In this document: in pieces, positions 23,177 through 32,029 of the stretch
Layout of the letters: every line of letters starts with the position of its first letter
How positions within the stretch are numbered: position 1 is the stretch's first letter
DNA from: Pseudomonadota bacterium
GTDB taxonomy: Bacteria; Desulfobacterota; Desulfobulbia; Desulfobulbales; Desulfocapsaceae
Direction of reading: 5' to 3'
Length of the DNA stretch: 64,000 nt
NCBI GenBank assembly: GCA_023412495.1
Contig: JAEYNP010000061.1
Location: forward strand, 11,278-75,277
Made by a program: the position numbers and the translations under genes
The notes under the pieces: generated by a model
What the model was told of the DNA's origin: nothing
What the model saw: the letters and a program-made list of their open reading frames with translations, nothing else
Databases searched by the model: none

Positions 23177-25538
23177 CATCCCGAATAACGTCATTCTCAC
23201 CCGCCTCGACGACATCATCAACTGGAGCCGGGCCAACTCGCTCTGGCCGCTCTTCTGGGGGCTTTCCTGCTGCTTCGTCGAAATGATGGCGGCCTTCACC
23301 TCCCGCCACGACATCGCCCGCTTCGGCGCAGAAGTGCTCCGAGGGTCACCGCGCGAAGCGGACCTGATGGTGACATCGGGCACCATCTTCAAGAAAATGA
23401 CCCCCTCCATCGTCCGCCTCTGGGAGCAGATGCCCGAGCCGCGCTGGCTGGTATCCATGGGGAGCTGCTCCAACTCGGGCGGCATGTACGATGTCTACAG
23501 CGTCGTCCAGGGGATCAACCAGATCCTGCCGGTGGATGTTTACATCCCCGGCTGTCCGCCGCGGCCGGAGGCCTTCCTCCAGGGTCTGATCATGCTCCAG
23601 GAGAAGATCAGGAAGGAAGAGCGCCCAGCCCGGCTGGTTCTGCACCTGCCTGGCGGAACGGAGGGGACGCAGGGGACGGTGCTGGTCGACGGCGTAAGCA
23701 AGTCCCGGGATACCCGCGGCCCCGGCATGGCCGGAATCCCCAAGCGCGGGACGTCGGTGCGCCAGCCGCACTTCTATCTGTCCCGCAGCGAGGACATGTG
23801 GCGGCCGCCGGCAGTGCGCCACGACTATCCCAATTTCGGTCTTTCCGGGGAGCTGGAAGCAGCCTTCGGAGGACGGGTGAAGGTGGACGAGGCGGCGACC
23901 GACATGCTCACCTACCGTGCTCCGGCGGAGATCGTCCCGGAGGTGCTGTCCTTTCTGAAACGTCGCCGCACCAACCCCTTCCGGCGGCTCGAGGACATCG
24001 CCGCGGTCGACGAATCCTGCCGCCGTGATCGGGAGAAATTCCCGGATTTCACCCTCAACTACCACCTGCTCTGCTTCGAGACGCCCGGCTACGTCCGCAT
24101 AAAGTCGGAGCTCACCGGCAAATACCCGGAGGTGCCGAGCGTGACCTCGGTCTTTCCGGCGGCCAACTGGTACGAGCGTGAGGCCTACGACATGTTCGGC
24201 ATCCGCTTCGCGGGACATCCGAAGCTCCGGCGCATCCTCATGCCGCCGGACTGGGAGGGCCATCCCCTGCGCAAGGAGCATCCCTTTCAGGCGACCGAAA
24301 TGGCCCCCTACACCATCGATGACGCGCGTCGCCACCAGTCGCTTGCCGCCGTCGAATACTTCGAGCGCATCGACGAAGAGACCCTCATCCTCAACCTCGG
24401 CCCGCAGCACCCCGGCACCCACGGCATCATCCGCTTCATGCTGAAACTGAAGGGCGAGGAGATCGTCGATATGGACACCGACATCGGCTATCACCACCGG
24501 GCGGCGGAAAAGATCGGCGAACGGCAGAGCTGGCACCAGTTCATCCCCTATACCGACCGGATCGACTACCTGGCCGGCGTCCAGAACAACATGGCTTACC
24601 TGACCAGCGTCGAGCAGCTCTGCAACATCGAGGTGCCGGAGCGGGCCATTTACATCCGGGTGATGCTGGCCGAGCTCTTCCGCATCGCCAACCACCTCGT
24701 CTATTGGGGCACCTATGCCGCCGACGTCGGCGCCATGACTCCGGTGTTCTACATGTTCACCGACCGGGAGAAGATCTTCGACATCATCGAGACGATCACC
24801 GGAGGCCGAATGCACCCGGCCTGGTTCCGCATCGGCGGGGTCACGGAGGACCTGCCTCAGGGCTGGGAAGAGACGGTGCGGGATTTCCTCGCCTGGATGC
24901 CCGGCCGCTTGAAGGATTACGACGATCTCCTGAAGGAAAACCCGATCTTCAAGGCCCGCCTCAAGGGTGTCGGGGCGATCACCTTGGACGATGCCATGGA
25001 ATGGGGAGTGAGCGGCCCCAACCTGCGGGCCTGCGGTTTTGACTGGGACCTGCGCCGGAAGATGCCCTATGGCGGCTACGACCGCTTCGATTTCGATATC
25101 GCCGTCGCCGAGGGCGGGGATTGCTGGGCCCGATATCAGGTCCGGGTGGAGGAGATCCGCCAGTCGCTCAGGATCATCGAGCAGTGCCTTGCGAACATGC
25201 CGGACGGCCGCTGGATCACCGACGACTACCGTTACGTCCTGCCGCAGAAACGCGACACCCTGCAGGACATCGAGTCGCTGATCCACCATTTTGTCAATTC
25301 CACCCGCGGCATGGCTCCGCCCAGGGGCGAAAACTACCGCGCCACCGAGGCGCCTAAGGGGGAATGCGGCTACTTCGCGGTTTCGGAAGGCTTGAACATC
25401 CCGTACCGGATGCGGATCCGCACCCCGAGCTTTGCGCACATCCAGGCTCTGCCGGTGATGAGCAAAGGATGGCTGATCGCAGACTTTCTTGCCATCCTTG
25501 GCTCTATAGACTTCGTGCTGGCGGACGTGGACAGGTGA
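23163..25538 (+). CDS. nuoBCD: Fused NADH-quinone oxidoreductase subunit B/C/D
   Basis: 791 residues carrying three complex I subunits in one chain. NuoB (1-~165) has the N2 cluster ligands SCC (36-37), GSCSNSGG and PGCPPRPE. NuoC (~210-390) has the signature [13 protein letters not shown] with [19 protein letters not shown]. NuoD (~400-791) begins [12 protein letters not shown], has [11 protein letters not shown], and ends DFVLADVDR. The region ~165-210 is a low-complexity linker ([13 protein letters not shown]). The start ATG follows GGAGG inside the end of nuoA; the open frame upstream is a nuoA shadow. CD fusions are common; B/C/D fusions are known to me only from some deltaproteobacteria. 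It forms the hydrophilic quinone-reducing Q module. Confidence 0.95.
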   Translation: MMKPDIPNNVILTRLDDIINWSRANSLWPLFWGLSCCFVEMMAAFTSRHDIARFGAEVLRGSPREADLMVTSGTIFKKMTPSIVRLWEQMPEPRWLVSMGSCSNSGGMYDVYSVVQGINQILPVDVYIPGCPPRPEAFLQGLIMLQEKIRKEERPARLVLHLPGGTEGTQGTVLVDGVSKSRDTRGPGMAGIPKRGTSVRQPHFYLSRSEDMWRPPAVRHDYPNFGLSGELEAAFGGRVKVDEAATDMLTYRAPAEIVPEVLSFLKRRRTNPFRRLEDIAAVDESCRRDREKFPDFTLNYHLLCFETPGYVRIKSELTGKYPEVPSVTSVFPAANWYEREAYDMFGIRFAGHPKLRRILMPPDWEGHPLRKEHPFQATEMAPYTIDDARRHQSLAAVEYFERIDEETLILNLGPQHPGTHGIIRFMLKLKGEEIVDMDTDIGYHHRAAEKIGERQSWHQFIPYTDRIDYLAGVQNNMAYLTSVEQLCNIEVPERAIYIRVMLAELFRIANHLVYWGTYAADVGAMTPVFYMFTDREKIFDIIETITGGRMHPAWFRIGGVTEDLPQGWEETVRDFLAWMPGRLKDYDDLLKENPIFKARLKGVGAITLDDAMEWGVSGPNLRACGFDWDLRRKMPYGGYDRFDFDIAVAEGGDCWARYQVRVEEIRQSLRIIEQCLANMPDGRWITDDYRYVLPQKRDTLQDIESLIHHFVNSTRGMAPPRGENYRATEAPKGECGYFAVSEGLNIPYRMRIRTPSFAHIQALPVMSKGWLIADFLAILGSIDFVLADVDR

Positions 25539-25542
25539 AAAA

Positions 25543-26055
25543 ATGATACCGCAACAGCTGAAAACGGCGCTTGCCGAACATATCGCCGCCGCGGTCACCC
25601 GGCGGGAAGCGGCGGTGACGGTGATGAAGGAACTGCAGCGCCACTACGGCTGGCTGACCGACGAGGCGGTCGGAGAGGCCGCGGAGCTGCTCGGCCTGTC
25701 CCCGCTGGAGGTAGAGGAACTGGCCACCTTTTACGAGATGATCTATCGCCGGCCCGTGGGCAGACGGGTGGTCCACGTCTGCGACTCCATCTCCTGCTGG
25801 GCCATGGGGGGCGAGAGCCTGCTTGCCCAGCTTGCCGCCCGGCTGTCCGTCCCGGTGGGCGGCACGGACGCGGAGGGCATGTTTACCCTCCTGCCCTGCG
25901 CCTGCCTGGGCAACTGCGGCGAGGCGCCGACCATGATGATCGGGGAGAACATCTACGGCAGGCTGACCTTGGAGACGGCCCTTGAGATTCTCCAGCGGGA
26001 AAGGGAGGCTGCCATTCAGAAGCCGGAAGGTCAGAAACCAGAAAGTCAGAAATAG
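25543..26055 (+). CDS. nuoE: NADH-quinone oxidoreductase subunit E
   Basis: 170 residues, thioredoxin-like 24-kDa subunit. [2Fe-2S] cluster N1a ligands are CDSISCW (~79-84) and CACLGNCGEAP (~117-126). The last ~13 residues (IQKPEGQKPESQK) are encoded by the palindromic repeat that follows and are not part of the normal family C-terminus, so the original stop was probably displaced by repeat insertion. Confidence 0.94.
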   Translation: MIPQQLKTALAEHIAAAVTRREAAVTVMKELQRHYGWLTDEAVGEAAELLGLSPLEVEELATFYEMIYRRPVGRRVVHVCDSISCWAMGGESLLAQLAARLSVPVGGTDAEGMFTLLPCACLGNCGEAPTMMIGENIYGRLTLETALEILQREREAAIQKPEGQKPESQK

Positions 26056-26300
26056 AATGTCGCCTTCTGCGACGAAATTTCTGGTGTCTGTTTTCTGGTT
26101 TCTGGTTTCTGAACCGGGAGTTATCGGGATCGATTTTTGGCGCTAACGAAACGGGGGGGGGGGGCGCGGGCGCGTCCAAGGCTGCATTCCCACGCTGGAG
26201 CGTGGGAACGATCATTATTCAGAAGCCAGAAGGTCAGAATAGAGTGTCGCCTTCAGCGACCAAATTGTCTGGTTTCTGGTTTCTGGTTTCTGGTTTCTGA
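26014..26300. repeat. Two copies of a nested palindromic repeat with a poly-G tract
   Basis: Copy 1 (26014-26111) and copy 2 (26217-26300) each have outer arms of the type CAGAAxCCAGAA / TTCTGGTTTCTG and an inner hairpin GTCGC-CTTCx-GCGAC. Between them are a run of 12 G (26153-26164) and a hairpin CCCACG-CTGGAG-CGTGGG. The block separates nuoE from nuoF, which is otherwise a tight operon, codes for the end of NuoE and runs up to the nuoF start codon. Confidence 0.85.
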
Positions 26301-26301
26301 C

Positions 26302-27573
26302 ATGGAACAACCGCTTTTCCGACATAACAAACCCGGACGCTCCGTCAGCTTCGCCGAATACAGCGATGAAGGCGGTTTTACCGCCCTGACCAAGGGGCTG
26401 AAGGAGATGACTCCCGAACAGGTGCAGACCGCGGTGATCGATTCCGGGATGCGCGGCCGGGGCGGCGCGGGTTTCCCAACCGGCCGCAAGTGGTCCTTCG
26501 TCCCCCGCGACCTTCCAGGCCCCCGCTGGCTGATCTGCAACTGCGATGAGATGGAGCCGGGGACCTATAAGGACCGGGTGCTGCTGGAAGCCAACCCCTA
26601 TTCGCTGCTGGAGGGCATGATTCTCGCATCCTACGCCATCGGCGTGCGGCACGCCTTCATCTTCATCCGGCGCGGCTACGAGCATGCGGCGGCCAACCTG
26701 CGCCGGGGTATAGCCGAATGCAGGGAATCCGGCCTTCTCGGCGAGAACATCCTGGGTAGCGGCTTTTCCTGCGACATCGACATCCATGTTTCCGCCGGGC
26801 GCTACATCTGTGGCGAGGAGACGGCGCTGATCAACGCTTTGGAAGGACGGCGGGCCAACCCCAGGGTGAAACCGCCCTTCCCGGCCGTCAAGGGACTCTG
26901 GGGCGGTCCTACCGTGGTCAACAACGTGGAGAGCCTGGCCAACGTCCCAAGCATCATCGACCGCGGCCCCGCCTGGTTCAAGGGGCTCGCCCGCCTGCCG
27001 GAGGGGTCCGGGATGAAGCTCTTCTGCATCAGCGGCCACGTGGCCAGGACCGGCTGCTTCGAGCTGCCGCTCGGCATGCCCCTTTCCGAGATCATCGACG
27101 ACACCTGCGGCGGCATGCGTAAGGGCAGCCGGTTCAAAGCCTGCCTGCCTGGCGGGGCCTCGACGCCCTACTTCTCCGCCGAGCAGCTGGCCGTCCAGAT
27201 GGATTTCGATGCCGTAGCCAAGGCCGGCTCGCGGCTCGGCACCGCCGGCGTCGTCGTCTTCGATCAGAATACCTGCATGGTTGCGGCCACCCTCAACCTG
27301 ATCCGCTTCTTCGCCCGCGAGTCCTGCGGCTGGTGCACGCCCTGCCGCGAAGGGCTGCCATACATCCGCCACCTGCTGGAAGAGATCGAGGCCGGCCGGG
27401 GCAGCGAGGAGCACATCGCCATCATGCAGCAGCACGTCAAGCTGCTGAACCTGTCATTCTGCGCCCTCGCACCGGGGGCGATGGGCCCGGTGGACGGGCT
27501 GCTTCGCCATTTCCAGGACGAGGTTCGCGAACATATCATCAGGAAGAAGTGCCCTTTTGGTAGAGGATCATGA
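26302..27573 (+). CDS. nuoF: NADH-quinone oxidoreductase subunit F
   Basis: 423 residues, the NADH-oxidising flavoprotein. It has NADH/FMN glycine-rich loop GRGGAGFPTGRKW, FMN-site CNCDEMEPGTYKDR (the E. coli-like form), SAGRYICGEETALINALEG, and N3 cluster ligands ESCGWCTPCREG with a distal Cys. The ATG at 26302 directly abuts the palindromic repeat, and no purine-rich ribosome site is visible before it. An in-frame extension to 26137 is repeat DNA. It overlaps nuoG by 4 bases. Confidence 0.94.
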   Translation: MEQPLFRHNKPGRSVSFAEYSDEGGFTALTKGLKEMTPEQVQTAVIDSGMRGRGGAGFPTGRKWSFVPRDLPGPRWLICNCDEMEPGTYKDRVLLEANPYSLLEGMILASYAIGVRHAFIFIRRGYEHAAANLRRGIAECRESGLLGENILGSGFSCDIDIHVSAGRYICGEETALINALEGRRANPRVKPPFPAVKGLWGGPTVVNNVESLANVPSIIDRGPAWFKGLARLPEGSGMKLFCISGHVARTGCFELPLGMPLSEIIDDTCGGMRKGSRFKACLPGGASTPYFSAEQLAVQMDFDAVAKAGSRLGTAGVVVFDQNTCMVAATLNLIRFFARESCGWCTPCREGLPYIRHLLEEIEAGRGSEEHIAIMQQHVKLLNLSFCALAPGAMGPVDGLLRHFQDEVREHIIRKKCPFGRGS

Positions 27574-29465
27574 TCAAGCTCGTTATCGACGGCAAAACGG
27601 TCGTAGTGGCCGAGGGCGTAACCGTGCTGCAGGCTGCCCAGAGCGTGGGGATTCCCATCCCGCATTTCTGCTGGCACCCGGCGCTCGGCAAGGCGGGAGC
27701 CTGCCGGCTCTGCGCGGTCAAGATGCTGGACGGCCCGATCAAGGGCGTCCAGATGTCCTGCATGCTCGACTGCCAGAACGGCATGGTCGTCTCCACCACC
27801 GACCCGGATGCCCTGGACATGCGGCGGCAGGTCATCGAATGGCTGATGATCAACCACCCCCACGACTGCCCGGTCTGCGACGAGGGTGGCGAGTGCCTGC
27901 TCCAGGATTTCACTATCGCCGGGGGCCACGGCATCCGGCGCTACACCGGCAAAAAGCGCACCTATCTCAATCAATACCTGGGAACGGGGATCGCCCACGA
28001 GATGAACCGCTGCATCCAGTGCTATCGCTGCGTCCGGTTCTACCAGGAGTTCGCCGGGGGCAAGGACTTCGGCGCCCTGGGCGTCGCCCAGCGTGTCTTC
28101 TTCGGGCGGGCCGAAAACGGCCAGCTGGAATCGCCGTTCTCCGGCAATCTTGCAGACATATGTCCGACCGGCGTCTTCACCGATAAGACCGCTCGGTACC
28201 GGGCCCGCTACTGGGACTACGACATGGCCCCCTCCGTCTGTCCCCACTGTTCGCTCGGCTGCAATACCTTCCCCGCCTGCCGCTATAGAGAGCTGCTGAA
28301 GGTCATCGCCAGGAAAAACGACGCGATCAACGGCTGGTTCATCTGCGATAGGGGGCGGTTTTCCAAGGCAGGGGTCAACGATGCCGATCGCCCGAGGGAG
28401 CCCCGGGTGGACGGCCGGCATGTCGCTTGGAACGAGGCCCTGGAACAGCTGGTGGTCCAACTGACCGAAACCGGCAAATTCTACGGGCGCGAGAACCTGG
28501 CGATCGTCGGCTCGTCGCGGCTCTCGATGGAGGCGGCGACGCTGCTCCATACTCTGCAGAACAGCCTCGGGGCCGGCTCGCTTTGTTATTTCATTTCGGA
28601 GGAAGAGGCTACTCGCACAGGGCGAGCGGTCTCCTGTCTGAACGAGAAGACCTCAGCTTCAATGGTCGATGTCCAGGCGGCGGAGCTCATCGTTATCATC
28701 GCTTGCCACTTGCTGCGGGACGGGCCGATGATGGCCCTGGCGGTGCGGCAGGCCTGGCGCCGGGGGGCGAGGGTTTTTCTGCTGGATGAACAGTCCATGC
28801 CTGAAGCTGGAGAACTCCCCTTTGCCTGGGAGGCCGTCACCTCGCTTGCCGACATCCCGCTTCAGGGCGTGAAAAAGAAAGTGGTCGTCTGCGGCACGGG
28901 AGATCGGGCGGCACGGCTCATTCCCCAGGCCCTCGCCAACGGGGCCAGGCTCGCCTGCCTGCTGGACGGCCCGAACTCCTTCGGCGCGGCACTTCTCGCG
29001 GGGGACCATGGGGCAACGCCTCTTGCCGAGGCGGTGGCAGCCGGAAAGGTAAAAGGCATTTTGGCCGTCGAGGCCGATATCCCGCCTGAGCTGCTGCGGG
29101 GGATTCCCTTTATTGCGGCCCTCGACTGGCGCAATACCGAGGTCGTCCGCGCCGCCCGGATCGTCCTGCCGACCACCGCCTGGGTGGAAATGGACGGCAC
29201 CTACATCAACAACGAGGGACGGGCCCAGCGCTTTAAAAAAGCGATGAACCCCGGCCTGCCGATCACCGGGCTCAATCCGGCGGGCCTGCACCCGCCGCGT
29301 CATCATATTGCCATGGCCCCCGGGAGCGATGTGCGGCCGGCCTGGGAGATCCTCAGGGAGATCGTCGAGCGGCTAGGGACGAAGGGCGCCAAGCCCCTTG
29401 CCGGCAAATGGGAAAGGCTGCGGGATATCGACCCGGAGGCCGGGGGGCACATGGTTTTCGGCTGA
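27570..29465 (+). CDS. nuoG: NADH-quinone oxidoreductase subunit G
   Basis: 631 residues. The N-terminal [2Fe-2S] domain has CWHPALGKAGACRLCAV and a further Cys. The His-ligated N5 segment reads HDCPVCDEGGECLLQD, and N4 ligands are CIQCYRC. A molybdopterin-like domain starts with the extra cluster CPHCSLGC with CDRGRF (~228-267), the N7-type site known from E. coli and some other bacteria. It is shorter than the ~900-residue E. coli protein because the C-terminal half is reduced. The start ATGA overlaps nuoF. Confidence 0.94.
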   Translation: MIKLVIDGKTVVVAEGVTVLQAAQSVGIPIPHFCWHPALGKAGACRLCAVKMLDGPIKGVQMSCMLDCQNGMVVSTTDPDALDMRRQVIEWLMINHPHDCPVCDEGGECLLQDFTIAGGHGIRRYTGKKRTYLNQYLGTGIAHEMNRCIQCYRCVRFYQEFAGGKDFGALGVAQRVFFGRAENGQLESPFSGNLADICPTGVFTDKTARYRARYWDYDMAPSVCPHCSLGCNTFPACRYRELLKVIARKNDAINGWFICDRGRFSKAGVNDADRPREPRVDGRHVAWNEALEQLVVQLTETGKFYGRENLAIVGSSRLSMEAATLLHTLQNSLGAGSLCYFISEEEATRTGRAVSCLNEKTSASMVDVQAAELIVIIACHLLRDGPMMALAVRQAWRRGARVFLLDEQSMPEAGELPFAWEAVTSLADIPLQGVKKKVVVCGTGDRAARLIPQALANGARLACLLDGPNSFGAALLAGDHGATPLAEAVAAGKVKGILAVEADIPPELLRGIPFIAALDWRNTEVVRAARIVLPTTAWVEMDGTYINNEGRAQRFKKAMNPGLPITGLNPAGLHPPRHHIAMAPGSDVRPAWEILREIVERLGTKGAKPLAGKWERLRDIDPEAGGHMVFG

Positions 29466-29479
29466 CAGGATATGAAGAG

Positions 29480-30475
29480 ATGATCTACGATACCCTGGAC
29501 ATAGCGCTTATTTGCGGCAAGATCGCCGTCATCTTCCTTGTTGTCCTGGTTATTGCGGCCTATCTGGTGCTGGCCGAGCGCGTCCTCCTGGGGAGGATCC
29601 AGGAGCGATACGGACCCAACCGGGTCGGGCCTTTCGGGCTCCTGCAGCCGCTCGCCGACGGCATCAAGATGCTGGTCAAGGAGGACGTCAAGCCGGCCGG
29701 GGCGGACAAGTGGCTCTTCTACCTGGCTCCGGCCATGTCGGCCATTCCGGCCATCATGATGGTTTCGCTCATTCCCTTCGGCGAGCCGGTCACCCTCTTC
29801 GGCCGGCGGGTGGAGCTCCAGGTGGTCGACCTGAATGTGGGGCTCCTGCTGTTCTTCGGCTTCTCGGCCATCGCGGTCTACGGCGTTGCCCTGGGCGGCT
29901 GGGCCTCCAACTCCAAATATTCGCTGCTCGGCAGCATCCGGGGCCTGGCGCAGATGATCTCCTACGAGATCACCCTGGGGCTGTCGCTGGTGCCGGTGGT
30001 GATGCTGGCCCGGTCGTTCCAGCTCACGGAGATCGTTAGGGCGCAGGAATCGGGATGGTTCATTCTCTACCAGCCGCTTGCCTTCCTGATCTTCCTGATC
30101 AGCATCGTGGCCGAGTCCCGGCGGATTCCCTTCGATATCCCCGAGGCCGAGGGCGAGCTGGTGGCCGGCTACCATACCGAATACTCGGGCCTGCGCTTCG
30201 GCCTCTATTTCGTCGGCGAGTATATCAATATGATCGTGCTCGGGGGCCTCGCGGCAACCTTCTTTCTCGGGGGCTGGCAGGGTCCGCTGCTGCCCCCGGT
30301 GGTCTGGTTCCTGGTGAAGGCGCTCTTTTTCTCGGTTCTTTTCATCTGGCTGCGGGGGACCCTGCCGAGGCTCCGCTACGACCAGTTGATGCATCTTTGT
30401 TGGAAGATTTTAACCCCCTTGGCCCTGCTCAACATTTTGGCGACGGGGTGGTTCATTCTGCTGGTAAAAGGATGA
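29480..30475 (+). CDS. nuoH: NADH-quinone oxidoreductase subunit H
   Basis: 331 residues, eight membrane helices. It has ERVLLGRIQERYGPNRVGP and PFDIPEAEGELVAGYHTEYSG, the conserved acidic loop near the quinone channel. The start at 29480 is chosen because the upstream frame overlaps nuoG and the first helix begins there. Confidence 0.95.
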   Translation: MIYDTLDIALICGKIAVIFLVVLVIAAYLVLAERVLLGRIQERYGPNRVGPFGLLQPLADGIKMLVKEDVKPAGADKWLFYLAPAMSAIPAIMMVSLIPFGEPVTLFGRRVELQVVDLNVGLLLFFGFSAIAVYGVALGGWASNSKYSLLGSIRGLAQMISYEITLGLSLVPVVMLARSFQLTEIVRAQESGWFILYQPLAFLIFLISIVAESRRIPFDIPEAEGELVAGYHTEYSGLRFGLYFVGEYINMIVLGGLAATFFLGGWQGPLLPPVVWFLVKALFFSVLFIWLRGTLPRLRYDQLMHLCWKILTPLALLNILATGWFILLVKG

Positions 30476-30482
30476 AGAGGAA

Positions 30483-30596
30483 GGACTGAGGACTGAGGAC
30501 TGAGGACTGAGGACTGAGTAACTGCCGGGACGCGAAGATGAGGTGGGCTCGGCCGGTGGAAACATAGGTGTAGGGGCAAATCTTGTATTCGCCCGT
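30483..30596. repeat. Tandem GGACTGA array and REP-like palindrome
   Basis: Five perfect copies of the 7-mer GGACTGA fill 30483-30517. An imperfect palindrome GGGGCAAATC..ATTCGCCC follows at about 30573-30594. They occupy the 160-base gap between nuoH and nuoI inside the operon. Confidence 0.8.
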
Positions 30597-30635
30597 TGTA
30601 AGAAACAAGACGGAGACTATAAAAAGGGAGCAGCA

Positions 30636-31166
30636 ATGTCCGTAATCGGTGACGCCAAAGCGATTCTGGTCGGGATGTGGACGACCTGGAAACGGGTCTT
30701 CCGGCGGCCCCTGACCATCCAGTACCCGGAGACCAAGCGCACCCCTCCGCCGCGCTTCCGGGCGAGGATCGTCCTGACGCGGGACCCGGACGGCGAGGAG
30801 CGCTGCGTGGCCTGCTATCTCTGTTCGGCGGCCTGCCCGGTGGACTGCATCTCCATGCAGTCGGCGGAGCGGGAGGACGGCAGGCGGTACGCCCCCTGGT
30901 TTCGCATCAACTTCGCCCGCTGCATCTACTGCGGCCTCTGCGCCGAGGCCTGTCCGACGATGGCGATCCAGATGACCCCGGACTATGAGTTCTGCAAACG
31001 GGACATCATGTCGTTCGTCTACGAGAAGGAGGATCTGCTCATCGACGGCACCGGCAAGTCGCCCGACTACAACTTTTACCGCCACGCCGGCATTGGGGTG
31101 ACCCAGCATCGCGGCGAGGGCATCGGCGAGGAACGGCCCGTCGATACCCGCAGCCTGCTGCCTTAA
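30636..31166 (+). CDS. nuoI: NADH-quinone oxidoreductase subunit I
   Basis: 176 residues. Two [4Fe-4S] motifs, [16 protein letters not shown] and [12 protein letters not shown], bind clusters N6a and N6b. AAGGGAG precedes the ATG at 30636; the upstream in-frame extension is repeat DNA. Confidence 0.95.
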   Translation: MSVIGDAKAILVGMWTTWKRVFRRPLTIQYPETKRTPPPRFRARIVLTRDPDGEERCVACYLCSAACPVDCISMQSAEREDGRRYAPWFRINFARCIYCGLCAEACPTMAIQMTPDYEFCKRDIMSFVYEKEDLLIDGTGKSPDYNFYRHAGIGVTQHRGEGIGEERPVDTRSLLP

Positions 31167-31232
31167 GGAATAAGACGTGAAAACAACGACAACACATAGA
31201 CATATAGAAAAAACATGTAAAATCGCTTAAAC

Positions 31233-31724
31233 ATGGAACAGATCCTCTTCTACACCCTGGCCGCCGTGACCGTCATCGCGACGATCCTGGCCGTCGCCGA
31301 GCGCCATCCGGTGCACGCCATCGTCTATCTGGTCACCTCCTTCTTTTCCCTGGCGGTGATATTCTTTCTTTTGGCGGCGCCGCTGATCGCCGTGTTCGAG
31401 GTGATCATCTACGCCGGCGCGGTCATGGTGCTCTTCATGTTCGTCGTCATGATGCTCGATCTGGGCGGGCCCGCGCAGCTCCCGACCCTGGGCCGTGTGC
31501 TGCCCGCCCTGCTGCTCGCGGGGATCACCCTGGTTTCCCTGGGGCTGCTGATCGTGAGCCGAGGAATGGAAGGCCAGGGCGGAGGCGGACTACAGCTGAC
31601 GAGTGTGCGGGACTTTGCCGTGACCCTCTTTACCCGCTACGGCGTGGCCATCGAGATCATTTCCATGCAGCTGCTCTTTGCCATCGTCGCGGCCCTCTAC
31701 CTGGGAAGGAGACGTAGGTCATGA
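31233..31724 (+). CDS. nuoJ: NADH-quinone oxidoreductase subunit J
   Basis: 163 residues, five membrane helices. NuoJ signatures are HPVHAIVYLVTSFFSLAV and VFEVIIYAGAVMVLFMFVVMM. It overlaps nuoK by 4 bases. A 66-base AT-rich gap with no visible element separates it from nuoI. Confidence 0.95.
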   Translation: MEQILFYTLAAVTVIATILAVAERHPVHAIVYLVTSFFSLAVIFFLLAAPLIAVFEVIIYAGAVMVLFMFVVMMLDLGGPAQLPTLGRVLPALLLAGITLVSLGLLIVSRGMEGQGGGGLQLTSVRDFAVTLFTRYGVAIEIISMQLLFAIVAALYLGRRRRS

Positions 31725-32029
31725 TCGTGCCGCTCTCGCACCTGCTCATCCTCGGCTCGATCCTGTTCGTCCTGGGGCTGATCTGCGTGCTGATCTGGCG
31801 GAGCAACGTGATCATGCTGCTGATCGGCATCGAGATCATGCTGAACGCCGCCATGCTGGTCTTCGTGGCCGGATCGTACCGGTGGGGCACCGTCGACGGC
31901 CAGATCTTCGCCCTGATGATCATGGCGATGACTTCAGCCGAAGTCTCGCTGGCCCTGGCCCTGGTCGTCTATCTGCACCGGGGCAAGAAAACCGTAAATG
32001 TCGATGAATTCAGGGAGTTGAAAGATTGA
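31721..32029 (+). CDS. nuoK: NADH-quinone oxidoreductase subunit K
   Basis: 102 residues, three membrane helices. It has the two buried Glu of the family (LLIGIEIMLNAAMLVFV and MTSAEVSLALALVVYL), part of the antiporter-like proton path. It overlaps both neighbours by 4 bases. Confidence 0.95.
   Translation: MIVPLSHLLILGSILFVLGLICVLIWRSNVIMLLIGIEIMLNAAMLVFVAGSYRWGTVDGQIFALMIMAMTSAEVSLALALVVYLHRGKKTVNVDEFRELKD

Noticed and set aside
23346..25598. 750-residue open frame antisense to nuoBCD
   Set aside because: GC-rich codon third positions keep the opposite strand open; the translation is Asp/His/Gly/Arg-rich with no domain, while the sense frame is an unambiguous complex I subunit.
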